From contig JAJZVF010000008.1 in assembly GCA_021845825.1 (NCBI GenBank), forward strand, positions 1 to 32,867: DNA of 32,867 bases, written 5' to 3'. Below, piece by piece: positions 1 through 7,195 of the stretch. The notes beneath the pieces were generated by a model, which was given only the letters and a program-made list of their open reading frames with translations, was not told the DNA's origin and did not search any database. Source of the stretch: Pseudomonadota bacterium (GTDB lineage: Bacteria > Pseudomonadota > Gammaproteobacteria > Steroidobacterales > Steroidobacteraceae). A program made the position numbers and the translations under genes. How positions within the stretch are numbered: position 1 is the first letter of the stretch; every line of letters begins with the position of its first letter.

Positions 1-1232
1 GTGGGCCGGATGAGGGTGCGGCTCTCGAACATGAAGGCCATCGTATCGGTAATGTGCTGCGGCAGCTGCGTGTCGGCACGGCTCGCGCGCTCGAATGTCT
101 CGGCATCGGGCCCATGGCCGGTCATGCAGTTGTGCAAAGACGCTCCGCCGGGCTCGAATCCGCCCGCCTTGGCATCGTAGACCCCGTGGATCAGGCCCAT
201 GAACTCGCTCGCGATGTTGCGATGGAACCAGGGAGGACGGAACGTGTCCTGCGAGACCAGCCAGCGCGGCGGGAAGATCACGAAATCGACGCTGCTCACC
301 CCGGGGGTATCGCTCGCCGAGTGCAGCACCAAGAAGATAGAGGGATCGGGATGGTCGTAGCTGATCGAGCCCAAGACGTTGAAGCGGCGCAGGTCATATT
401 TGCACGGCGCATGATTGCCGTGCCAAGCCACCACATCGAGCGGCGAGTGATCGAGCGGGGCCGCCCACAGCTGCCCGCCGAACTTCGCCACCAGCTCCAT
501 CTGCCCGTCGCGGTCCTCGTACCGGGCCACCGGGGTCTGGAAGTCGCGGGGGTTGGCGAGGCCGTTGGAGCCGATGGGGCCCAGGTCCGGAAGCTTCAAC
601 GGCGCGCCGAAGTTCTCGCAGATATAGCCCCTCGCCTGCCCGTCGGGCAGCTGCACGCAAAAGCGCACCCCGCGCGGCACCAGCAGAATCTCGCGGGGGC
701 CGGCTTCGAGCACACCGAGCTCGCTCGCGAGGCGCAGCCGGCCGAGCTGCGGCACGATGAGCAGCTCGCCGTCGGCGTCGTAAAAGAACCGGTCGCGCAT
801 GGAACGGTTGGCGAGGTACCAATGGATCGCACAGCCGGTGTGCGTATCGCTCGACCCGGTGCCGCCGACGGTGAGCAGGCCGTCAACAAAATCCTGCGGC
901 TCACCCGGCAGCGGCGGCGCACTCCAGCGCAACGGATCGGGCGCCACCGGCAGATCGCGGAAGCGCCCGGCGAGACCGGGGTGCGCCAGGGGTCGGAATG
1001 CGCTCTGTGCGGCCGCCGGACGGATGCGGTACAGCCAGGTGCGCCGATTGGCGTGCCGGGGGGCGGTGAACGCCGTTCCCGAGAGTTGCTCGGCGTACAG
1101 CCCGTACGGGCAGCGCTGGGGGGAGTTGCGTCCTTCGGGCAGCGCTCCGGGGAGCGCCTCGGTCGCAAAGTGGTTGCCGAAACCGCCGAGGTACTGCAGG
1201 GGCTCGGTTGCGGTTTGGGATGCGGAGCACAT
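1..1232 (-). CDS. hmgA: Homogentisate 1,2-dioxygenase (C-terminus cut by window edge)
   Basis: Cytosolic non-haem iron dioxygenase that opens the ring of homogentisate to maleylacetoacetate in tyrosine/phenylalanine breakdown. The reading frame stays open to base 1, giving about 410 residues; the family is about 430-440, so only some 20-30 residues are missing. The N-terminus has the typical [19 protein letters not shown] stretch. The iron site is visible as [14 protein letters not shown] (His about 336, Glu about 342) and [11 protein letters not shown] (His about 372). The last residues in the window, [11 protein letters not shown], match the normal C-terminal region. The ATG start is preceded by GGGAG seven bases upstream. 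It is transcribed divergently from a MarR-type regulator 73 bp away, which suggests local control by its substrate. The rest of the catabolic cluster, if present, would lie left of the window. Confidence 0.95.
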   Translation of the reverse strand, partial: MCSASQTATEPLQYLGGFGNHFATEALPGALPEGRNSPQRCPYGLYAEQLSGTAFTAPRHANRRTWLYRIRPAAAQSAFRPLAHPGLAGRFRDLPVAPDPLRWSAPPLPGEPQDFVDGLLTVGGTGSSDTHTGCAIHWYLANRSMRDRFFYDADGELLIVPQLGRLRLASELGVLEAGPREILLVPRGVRFCVQLPDGQARGYICENFGAPLKLPDLGPIGSNGLANPRDFQTPVARYEDRDGQMELVAKFGGQLWAAPLDHSPLDVVAWHGNHAPCKYDLRRFNVLGSISYDHPDPSIFLVLHSASDTPGVSSVDFVIFPPRWLVSQDTFRPPWFHRNIASEFMGLIHGVYDAKAGGFEPGGASLHNCMTGHGPDAETFERASRADTQLPQHITDTMAFMFESRTLIRP

Positions 1233-1273
1233 GGCAAACTCCCGGTATGCTTTGCGCTATGATGACACAAATA

Positions 1274-1287
1274 GTTGCGCTCGCAAC
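1274..1287. promoter_or_regulatory. Inverted repeat between hmgA and marR, candidate MarR operator
   Basis: GTTGCG-CT-CGCAAC is a perfect 6+6 bp inverted repeat with a 2-bp spacer. It lies in the 73-bp gap between the divergent hmgA and MarR-family starts, where a dimeric regulator would be expected to bind. A -10-like TATGAT for the plus strand sits at 1258-1263 but has no good -35. Function is inferred from position and symmetry only. Confidence 0.4.
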
Positions 1288-1305
1288 CTTACCGGAGTCT
1301 GCCCC

Positions 1306-1770
1306 GTGACCGGCCGCCCCGAACTCGAGGGCTCGCTCGAGCTTTGTGCCTTCGTCCCCTTTCGCCTCAACCGCCTGGCGAGCGGTGTCAGTCAGTATCT
1401 GGCGGCGATTTATCAGGACCGCTTCGGGCTGGACATTCCGCAATGGCGTGTCATCGCCACCGTGGGCGGGCGCGCCTGCACCGCGCAGCACATCGCCGCC
1501 AGCACGCGCATGCACAAGACCCGCGTCAGCCGGGCGATCGCCGAGCTCGAGGTCCGGGATCTCATCGAGCGCGCCTCCAACGAGCAGGATCGGCGGGAAA
1601 GGCAGGTGCGCCTCACCAAGGCGGGCGGGCGCATGTACGCCGAGCTCGTGCCTCTGGTGCTCGAGCGGGAGCGTTCGCTGTTGACCTGCCTCTCGGGGGG
1701 GCAATTGCAGGGCTTTCTCGAGGCACTGCAGGTGCTGGAGAAATTCCTGCACCTGGAGGAGGAGCCGTGA
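1306..1770 (+). CDS. MarR-family transcriptional regulator
   Basis: A 154-residue winged helix-turn-helix protein of normal MarR length. Residues about 15-35 form the N-terminal dimerisation helix. The wHTH runs through RACTAQHIAASTRMHKTRVS, and the recognition helix is followed by a basic wing with EQDRRERQVRLTKAG, the classic MarR wing signature (DxRxxxxxLT). A C-terminal helix (LQGFLEALQVLEKFLHLEEE) completes the dimer interface. The GTG start at 1306 was chosen because GGAG lies nine bases upstream and the protein then begins just before the first predicted helix; longer in-frame extensions run antisense through hmgA. Being divergent from hmgA suggests it senses homogentisate or a related aromatic acid, which is inference. 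In pseudomonads the hmg repressor is instead IclR-type. The stop overlaps the next start (GTGA). Confidence 0.9.
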   Translation: MTGRPELEGSLELCAFVPFRLNRLASGVSQYLAAIYQDRFGLDIPQWRVIATVGGRACTAQHIAASTRMHKTRVSRAIAELEVRDLIERASNEQDRRERQVRLTKAGGRMYAELVPLVLERERSLLTCLSGGQLQGFLEALQVLEKFLHLEEEP

Positions 1771-2267
1771 CCGCTCGAGCCTGCCTGTCCCCAGGCGCTC
1801 TTGCCTGGCTGCTGCTCGGCGCCTGCGCGGCCTTGCCGGGTCGAGCCTGCGCCGCGGGTGCCGCCTCCCGCGCGGTGCAGGTGGCGAGCTCCGCGCAGCT
1901 GGTTCTCGATGCCGAGGCGCATCCGGGCAAGCTCGTGCTGTGGATCACGCGCACACGGAATCACACACCGGTTACGGGCGCGGGCAATGTGACGGTCACA
2001 CTCAACGGCCGCGCCGTCAAGGTTGCGGCGCAGAAGAGCGACTACGTCATCTCCACGGATGGCATGCACGGTGGCAAACACTCCATCGCGGTCATAGTGG
2101 CCCACAACGGCATCCGCGAGCTGCTCACCGGCGCCGTCACGCTGCCGAACACCCCGAGCCTGCTCGAGCGGCTGCAGAAACACTCCACCTGGGCCTGGTG
2201 GGTACTCAATATCGGGGTGCTGCTGCTCGCCGTACGGCTGATCTCGCGCGGAAAAAAGCAAACCTGA
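1767..2267 (+). CDS. Exported, membrane-anchored protein of unknown function
   Basis: I do not recognise the family. The 166-residue product has an N-terminal signal-like segment (LSPGALAWLLLGACAALPG, ending in an AxA-like cleavage region, RACAAGAA). A beta-rich extracytoplasmic part of about 110 residues follows (pattern ..KLVLWITRTRNHTPVTGAGNVTVTLNG..), reminiscent of immunoglobulin-like or YtkA/CopC-like small domains. One C-terminal membrane helix (WAWWVLNIGVLLLAVRLI) ends in a short basic tail (SRGKKQT). The GTG start overlaps the regulator stop by four bases (GTGA) and is preceded by an excellent GGAGGAG, so the two genes are translationally coupled. Downstream, a GC-rich inverted repeat at 2325-2337 (CGGCG-TCG-CGCCG), without a T run, sits between this gene and the convergent chemoreceptor gene. 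Confidence 0.75.
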   Translation: MTARACLSPGALAWLLLGACAALPGRACAAGAASRAVQVASSAQLVLDAEAHPGKLVLWITRTRNHTPVTGAGNVTVTLNGRAVKVAAQKSDYVISTDGMHGGKHSIAVIVAHNGIRELLTGAVTLPNTPSLLERLQKHSTWAWWVLNIGVLLLAVRLISRGKKQT

Positions 2268-2383
2268 GCAATTGCGGCACGCGGGCGCAGAACGCCTCCG
2301 CTGCGGGCCATTTGCTCGGGCGCCCGGCGTCGCGCCGACGGAGCGCAGCGTGTTCCTCGCAAAGGCGAATAGCCCAGGCAATC

Positions 2384-3820
2384 CTATCGGTAGCTGATGC
2401 GGAAAGCGCCCCAGTGCCGGCCGCGGACCCGGATGGGCGCCGACAGATCCTTCATCAACGCGAAGCGGCCGCCCCCCATGTCGCGCCGATAGATCTGCAG
2501 CAGGAACGGCCGAGTGCTGCGCGCTATCTTCTGCACGGCCCGATCGTTGAAGACGCGCCGGTTGCGGCAATGCGCCGCGTTCCACACCGGATCCTTGCCC
2601 TGGGGCTGCTGGTACTCCGGGTTGTGGGTCGGAAGGTAGCCCCCCTTGGCCCAGGCGACGGAGAATACGATCCGAGGGTCGGCGCGCTGCACCGGGTCCT
2701 GGATGGCCGGCAGCACGCGGTCGGTGAACTCGACATAGTCGGTGAGGAACTGCTGAGGGTTGGTGCCGGGAATCGGCCGGTAACGCTCGTCGAAGAGCTG
2801 CGCCTCGGTGATCTGTCCGTGCGCAATCGCAGTCTCGAACGCCTGCTCGATACGCTTCGCGGTCTGCAAGCCGAGCCGGATGATCGGCGTGTCCGCCGTC
2901 TCGACGCCGCTCTCGGCAATGAGCTCGATCAGGCCCTCGCTGAGCTCGAGCAGCTCCTCGACGCGCTTGTCGGCCTGCGCGAGGTTGGCCGAGGACAGCT
3001 GCACTCCCTCGGCAAGGCCACCCAGCCCGGTGAGCGTTGCGGTGCAGGCCTCGAGATTGGACGAGGTCGATTGCACGATGCCATCGATCTCCCGGCTCAC
3101 CATCTGGAACGTCTCGTGCGCACGGGCCACCACCCCCTGAACCTGCTCGGCGCCGTGCCCGGCGTGACCGGCAAGCCGGTTCGCCTCGCCGCTTTCGCGG
3201 ATCAGGCCCTCGATCTGCTCGGTCAGCGAACGCACCGTGCCCGTGATCCGGTCCGTCGCGGTGCGGGTCTCCTCGGCGAGGTTCTTGACCTCGCCCGCCA
3301 CCACGGCAAAGCCGCGTCCGGCCTCCCCCGCCCGCGCCGCCTCGATGCCCGCGTTGAGCGAGAGCAGCCGGGTCTGCTTGGCAATCGTCTGGATGGAGCC
3401 GGCCACGGAGGTGATCTCCTTCAGCACGGACGCGAAGGACGCCAACCGCTCCTCGATCCGCCCGACCGCCGCGGTGAGGCGCCCGATGGACTCGACCGCC
3501 GCCGCGAGGAGGCTGCGCGACTCGGAAATCTCTGCCCCGGCGGCGCCGGCCGCCTTCTGAACCTCATGGGCGGCGCGATCGATCGAGCGGTTGCCCGAAA
3601 CCATGGTGTCGGTCGCCTGGTGAAGCTCCTCGAACTGGGCCGCCTGATCCGAGACGCGCCTGGCGAGCTCCTCGAGATTGCCGGCTATGTCACCGACCTC
3701 GACGCCGAGGGAGCCGACACGCCTGGCAAGCTCGGCCACCAGATGCTGTCCCCGGTCCGGGGTTGCGACGCCACCCTCGGATGGCGCCGGGGCTGCCTGG
3801 AAGGGCTGCTCGGGCATCAT
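2384..3820 (-). CDS. Soluble methyl-accepting chemotaxis protein with C-terminal sensor domain
   Basis: Cytoplasmic chemoreceptor of 478 residues without any membrane segment or HAMP domain. Residues about 25-300 form the coiled-coil signalling module; the hairpin tip that docks CheA/CheW is at about 146-184 ([19 protein letters not shown], then [18 protein letters not shown]). Residues about 310-478 form a separate C-terminal module with the motif GGYLPTHN, a FNDR segment, [14 protein letters not shown] and a closing [20 protein letters not shown]. This ending recurs in many MCPs and is probably a Cache/PAS-like sensor, so signal input lies after the signalling domain. Two adjacent ATG codons (3820, 3817) follow GAGGTGAG; the first is used here. 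No che genes are nearby, so it is an orphan receptor. The ligand cannot be predicted. Confidence 0.88.
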   Translation of the reverse strand: MMPEQPFQAAPAPSEGGVATPDRGQHLVAELARRVGSLGVEVGDIAGNLEELARRVSDQAAQFEELHQATDTMVSGNRSIDRAAHEVQKAAGAAGAEISESRSLLAAAVESIGRLTAAVGRIEERLASFASVLKEITSVAGSIQTIAKQTRLLSLNAGIEAARAGEAGRGFAVVAGEVKNLAEETRTATDRITGTVRSLTEQIEGLIRESGEANRLAGHAGHGAEQVQGVVARAHETFQMVSREIDGIVQSTSSNLEACTATLTGLGGLAEGVQLSSANLAQADKRVEELLELSEGLIELIAESGVETADTPIIRLGLQTAKRIEQAFETAIAHGQITEAQLFDERYRPIPGTNPQQFLTDYVEFTDRVLPAIQDPVQRADPRIVFSVAWAKGGYLPTHNPEYQQPQGKDPVWNAAHCRNRRVFNDRAVQKIARSTRPFLLQIYRRDMGGGRFALMKDLSAPIRVRGRHWGAFRISYR

Positions 3821-4210
3821 CAGCTCACCTCGAACCCGGTTGACCTGCGTTATTCAGGAACTCCGACCGCGTGCGGCAGCTACGCCTCGCTTCGCCAGGC
3901 ATTTTCCGGGGCCGCCGTGGACACGATCCGGGAGGCTGCGACCAAACATCCCGTCTTTCACGCCCGGGGAAATGCCCGGCGGATCAAGCCCGCGCTGAAG
4001 GTTCGCGCCGTTTATGAACCATCCCGGTTGACTCCGCGGAGCCCCGCGGCTCGACGCGCCGACCGGAGCAAGGGCTGAATGAATTATGGGCCGGGCGGGT
4101 GAGATCCGGGGGTGCTTGCGAGCGCGAGAGCAGACGCGGCCGTTCTGTGTTCAATTCGCGAGACAGGACTGTCGCGCACCCTGCGCACAGGGCCTCGGGC
4201 AGCGGCTCTT
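3821..4210. other. 390-bp gene-free stretch between nuoN and the chemoreceptor gene
   Basis: No open frame here has recognisable protein character or a ribosome binding site. Immediately after nuoN (minus-strand reading) there are two short perfect inverted repeats: CCCTG/CAGGG at 4179-4192 with a 4-base loop, and GACAG/CTGTC at 4162-4173. A third, GAGCC/GGCTC with a 4-base loop, lies at 4039-4052 beside two CCGCGG copies. None is followed by a T run, so they are at best weak or Rho-assisted ends for the nuo transcript. I see no clear promoter for the chemoreceptor gene; a sigma28-like match was sought and not found. Confidence 0.5.
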
Positions 4211-5644
4211 CTACCGGATCACGCGCGTACACAGGTCCAGGAGCGGCGCGGGCAGGATGCCCAGGACGAGCACTGCCGCCGCGTTGATGCCCAGAGTGAA
4301 GCGCACCCCGAAGGAGCGCACCGTCGCCGGCAGCGTCTCGGGAGCCTCATCGAAGTACATGAGCTTCACCATCCGCAGGTAGTAGAACGCTCCAACCACC
4401 GACATCACGACGGCGATGATCACCAGCCAGAGGTGGTTTGTCTGCCACAGCGCCTCGATGATCCTCAGCTTGGCCCAGAACCCGACGAAAGGCGGCACAC
4501 CGGCCATGGAGAACATGAGCATGGCCATCACCAGTGCCAGCAATGGGTCGCGCCGGTACAGTCCCTTGTAGTCGTCCAGCCTGTCCGCCTCGAATCCCTT
4601 GCGGCCGGCGAGCACGATCACACCGAATGCCCCGAGCGCCATCAGCACATAGACCAGCATGTAGTACAGCGCCGCGGTGTAGCCGCTGCGAGTGCCGGCA
4701 ACGAACCCGAGCACGATGAAGCCGACGTGACTGATCGTCGAGTAGGCCAGCATGCGCTTGAGATTGCTCTGGACAATGGCCACCACGTTGCCCACCACCA
4801 GGGTCAGCACCGCGAGCGGCATCAGCATCCGTGTCCAATCGGCCGCCACGCCCGGCAGTCCGTAGGCCAGCAGCCGCATCGCCAGCGCGAAATAAGCGAT
4901 CTTGGGCGCCGTGCCGACGAACAGGGTCACGCTGGTCGGCGCACCCTCGTACACATCCGGCAGCCACATGTGAAATGGCACCGCGCCGAATTTGAAAGCG
5001 ACCGCCACCACCATGAAAGCCAGACCCAGAATGATCCCCAGGCTGTGCGAGGCGGTCAGCGCCGCAGCGATGCGGGCGAGGCTCAGCGTCCCGGTGAGCC
5101 CGTAGATGATCGACATGCCGTACAGCAGCATGCCGGAGGCGATCGCGCCCAGCACGAAGTATTTCATGGCCGCCTCGGCCGCCACGCCCGACTCACGGTC
5201 GAACGCCACCATGGCGTACACCGACAACGCCAGCAGCTCCACGCCGAGGTACACCGTCAGCAGGCTCCCGGCCGAGATCAGCACGAAGATGCCGAGCAGC
5301 GCGGTGAGCGTGAGAACGTAGTACTCCCCCTTCAGAATGTCGCGGTTCTCGAGGTATGTGCGTGAATAAAGCAGCGTCACCGCCGCCACCAGAAAGCCCG
5401 CGAGCTTCAGCACAAACGCCAATGGGTCGGCTACGTACATGCCGTTGAACAGTGTGACGCTATGACTGACATCGGCGAAGGCGACAGTCAGCGCGGCGCC
5501 GATCGCGAGGACAAGCAGCGTCAATGTCGCCGTAGCGCCCCGGTGCCTGGCACCGAAGAAGGCTTCGAAGAGCAGCACGACGCAGATCGCCGCGGCGAGA
5601 AAGATCTCCGGCGTGGCGGCGGCGAGAGAGTGCATGGGCATCAT
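4211..5644 (-). CDS. nuoN: NADH-quinone oxidoreductase subunit N
   Basis: Antiporter-like membrane subunit of complex I, one of three Mrp-type proton channels in the membrane arm. The product is 477 residues, normal for NuoN, with about 14 hydrophobic segments. The Proton_antipo_M core is recognisable: MKYFVLGAIASGMLLYGMS, AFKFGAVPFHMWLPDVYEGA (conserved lysine and HxWLPD motif), and NLKRMLAYSTISHVGF. Later segments include MFSMAGVPPFVGFWAK. The start is an ATG five bases after the nuoM stop; ATG codons also occur at 5641 and 5635, and no strong ribosome binding site separates them, suggesting coupling to nuoM. It is the last gene of the operon. Confidence 0.97.
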   Translation of the reverse strand: MMPMHSLAAATPEIFLAAAICVVLLFEAFFGARHRGATATLTLLVLAIGAALTVAFADVSHSVTLFNGMYVADPLAFVLKLAGFLVAAVTLLYSRTYLENRDILKGEYYVLTLTALLGIFVLISAGSLLTVYLGVELLALSVYAMVAFDRESGVAAEAAMKYFVLGAIASGMLLYGMSIIYGLTGTLSLARIAAALTASHSLGIILGLAFMVVAVAFKFGAVPFHMWLPDVYEGAPTSVTLFVGTAPKIAYFALAMRLLAYGLPGVAADWTRMLMPLAVLTLVVGNVVAIVQSNLKRMLAYSTISHVGFIVLGFVAGTRSGYTAALYYMLVYVLMALGAFGVIVLAGRKGFEADRLDDYKGLYRRDPLLALVMAMLMFSMAGVPPFVGFWAKLRIIEALWQTNHLWLVIIAVVMSVVGAFYYLRMVKLMYFDEAPETLPATVRSFGVRFTLGINAAAVLVLGILPAPLLDLCTRVIR

Positions 5645-5649
5645 GGGAT

Positions 5650-7164
5650 TCAGACCGGAATCTTCGTGGAGACGGCCTGGGCGACCAGGTGTCGGATGGA
5701 GGGCTCCATGACCTTCAGCAGCGGCTCGGGCCACACGCCCACCAGCAGCACCGCCGCGGCGAGCACCCCCAGGATCAGAAACTCCCGGCCGTCGAGGTCC
5801 GTGAGCTTCGCCACGTGATCGTTGCCCACCGGCCCGAAGACCACGCGCTTGACCATCCACAGCGTATAGGTCGCCCCGAGAATCAGCGTCACGGCGGCGA
5901 GTGCCGAGAACCAGAAGCCCGCCTTGAAGCTCGCGAGGATCACCAGGAACTCCCCGACGAAGCCCGAGGTGCCGGGCAGCCCGGTGTTGGCAAGCGCGAA
6001 CAGTACCATGAAGGCGCCGAAAATCGGCATGGTGTTGACCACGCCGCCGTAGTCGGCGATCTGCCGGCTGTGCATCCGGTCATAGAGGACCCCGACGCAC
6101 AGGAACATCGCGCCCGAGATCAGCCCGTGCGAGACCATCTGCACCATGGCGCCGTCCATGCCCATCGCCGCGCCGGAAAGCCCGCCGGTGGCCCGTACGA
6201 TCTCGTAGACCACGAAGGCACCCAGGGTCACGAAACCCATGTGTGCGATCGAGGAGTAGGCGATCAGCTTCTTCATGTCCGGCTGGACGATGGCGACGAA
6301 GCCGATGTAGATCACCGCGATCAGCGATAGGGCGATGATCAGCATGTTGAACTCGCGGCAGGCATCGGGCGTGATCGGCAGCATGAAGCGCAGGAACCCG
6401 TAACCGCCCATCTTCAGCATGATGGCCGCCAGGATCACCGAGCCGCCGGTGGGCGCCTCCACGTGCGCATCCGGCAGCCAGGTGTGCACCGGCCACATCG
6501 GCACTTTCACCGCGAAGGCGAGCAGGAACGCGAAGAAGATCCAGCGTTGCTCCGTGAGCGTGAGCGGCAGCGCCTGAAAAGCGGCGATCGAGTAGCTGCC
6601 GGCCTTGACGTACATGTAGATGAGCGCCGCCAGCATCAATACCGAGCCGAGGAAGGTATACAGAAAGAACTTGAGGGTCGCATACACGCGCCGCGGGCCG
6701 CCCCAGATGCCGATGATGAGGAACATCGGGATCAGCATCGCTTCCCAGAAAAAGTAGAAGAGCAGCGCGTCGGTGGCGCTGAACACGCCGATCATCAGTC
6801 CCTCCATGATCAGGAACGCGGCGTAATACTGCGCCGGCCGCTTCGTGATGACCCGCCAGCCGCCGATCACCACCGGAATGGTCATGAAGGCGGTGAGTAC
6901 GATGAGCGGCATCGAGATGCCGTCCACGCCCAGGGCATAGTACGCATGGAAGCCGGGAATCCACGCCGCCTTCTCCACGAACTGGTACGCCGCGGTGTGC
7001 GTGTTGAAGTCCCCCCACAAGGGCACGCACAGCGCCAGGGTCGCGACCGAGGCCGCGAGCGATACCCAGCGCCCCGCGCCGACGTTGCGCTCCCCGAGCA
7101 AGAGCACCACGATTCCGGCGGCGATCGGCAGCCAGATCAGGATGGACAGCAGCTGATGGTGCAT
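5650..7164 (-). CDS. nuoM: NADH-quinone oxidoreductase subunit M
   Basis: Second antiporter-like proton channel of complex I, 504 residues as usual for the family. Key stretches are LLFYFFWEAMLIPMFLIIG (conserved membrane glutamate in FWE), FAVKVPMWPVHTWLPDAHVE (conserved lysine, HTWLPDAHVEAPT signature), and DMKKLIAYSSIAHMGFVTLG. The C-terminal part has GLPGTSGFVGEFLVI. About 14 membrane segments are apparent. The ATG start follows GGAG by about 11 bases, 31 bases after nuoL, the widest gap between genes of this operon. It works between NuoL and NuoN in the membrane arm. Confidence 0.98.
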   Translation of the reverse strand: MHHQLLSILIWLPIAAGIVVLLLGERNVGAGRWVSLAASVATLALCVPLWGDFNTHTAAYQFVEKAAWIPGFHAYYALGVDGISMPLIVLTAFMTIPVVIGGWRVITKRPAQYYAAFLIMEGLMIGVFSATDALLFYFFWEAMLIPMFLIIGIWGGPRRVYATLKFFLYTFLGSVLMLAALIYMYVKAGSYSIAAFQALPLTLTEQRWIFFAFLLAFAVKVPMWPVHTWLPDAHVEAPTGGSVILAAIMLKMGGYGFLRFMLPITPDACREFNMLIIALSLIAVIYIGFVAIVQPDMKKLIAYSSIAHMGFVTLGAFVVYEIVRATGGLSGAAMGMDGAMVQMVSHGLISGAMFLCVGVLYDRMHSRQIADYGGVVNTMPIFGAFMVLFALANTGLPGTSGFVGEFLVILASFKAGFWFSALAAVTLILGATYTLWMVKRVVFGPVGNDHVAKLTDLDGREFLILGVLAAAVLLVGVWPEPLLKVMEPSIRHLVAQAVSTKIPV

Positions 7165-7195
7165 TCTTGTGCTTTCTCCGAAGTGCGCTTCCCGC

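Noticed and set aside
54-1262. Plus-strand 402-codon frame at the left end
   Set aside because: It is antisense to hmgA, whose minus-strand frame has full family similarity including the iron ligands.
2317-2337. GC-rich palindromes after the exported-protein gene as a terminator
   Set aside because: Stems are short and no T run follows in either direction, so this cannot be told from chance in GC-rich DNA.
3984-4232. Minus-strand 82-codon frame between nuoN and the chemoreceptor gene
   Set aside because: It starts inside the end of nuoN, has no ribosome binding site, and its Arg/Pro/Ser-rich product looks like out-of-frame GC-rich DNA.
4112-5365. Long plus-strand frames antisense to the nuo genes, some over 400 codons
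   Set aside because: They mirror codon bias of real genes on the other strand, are rich in His/Arg/Gln, and have no domain character.
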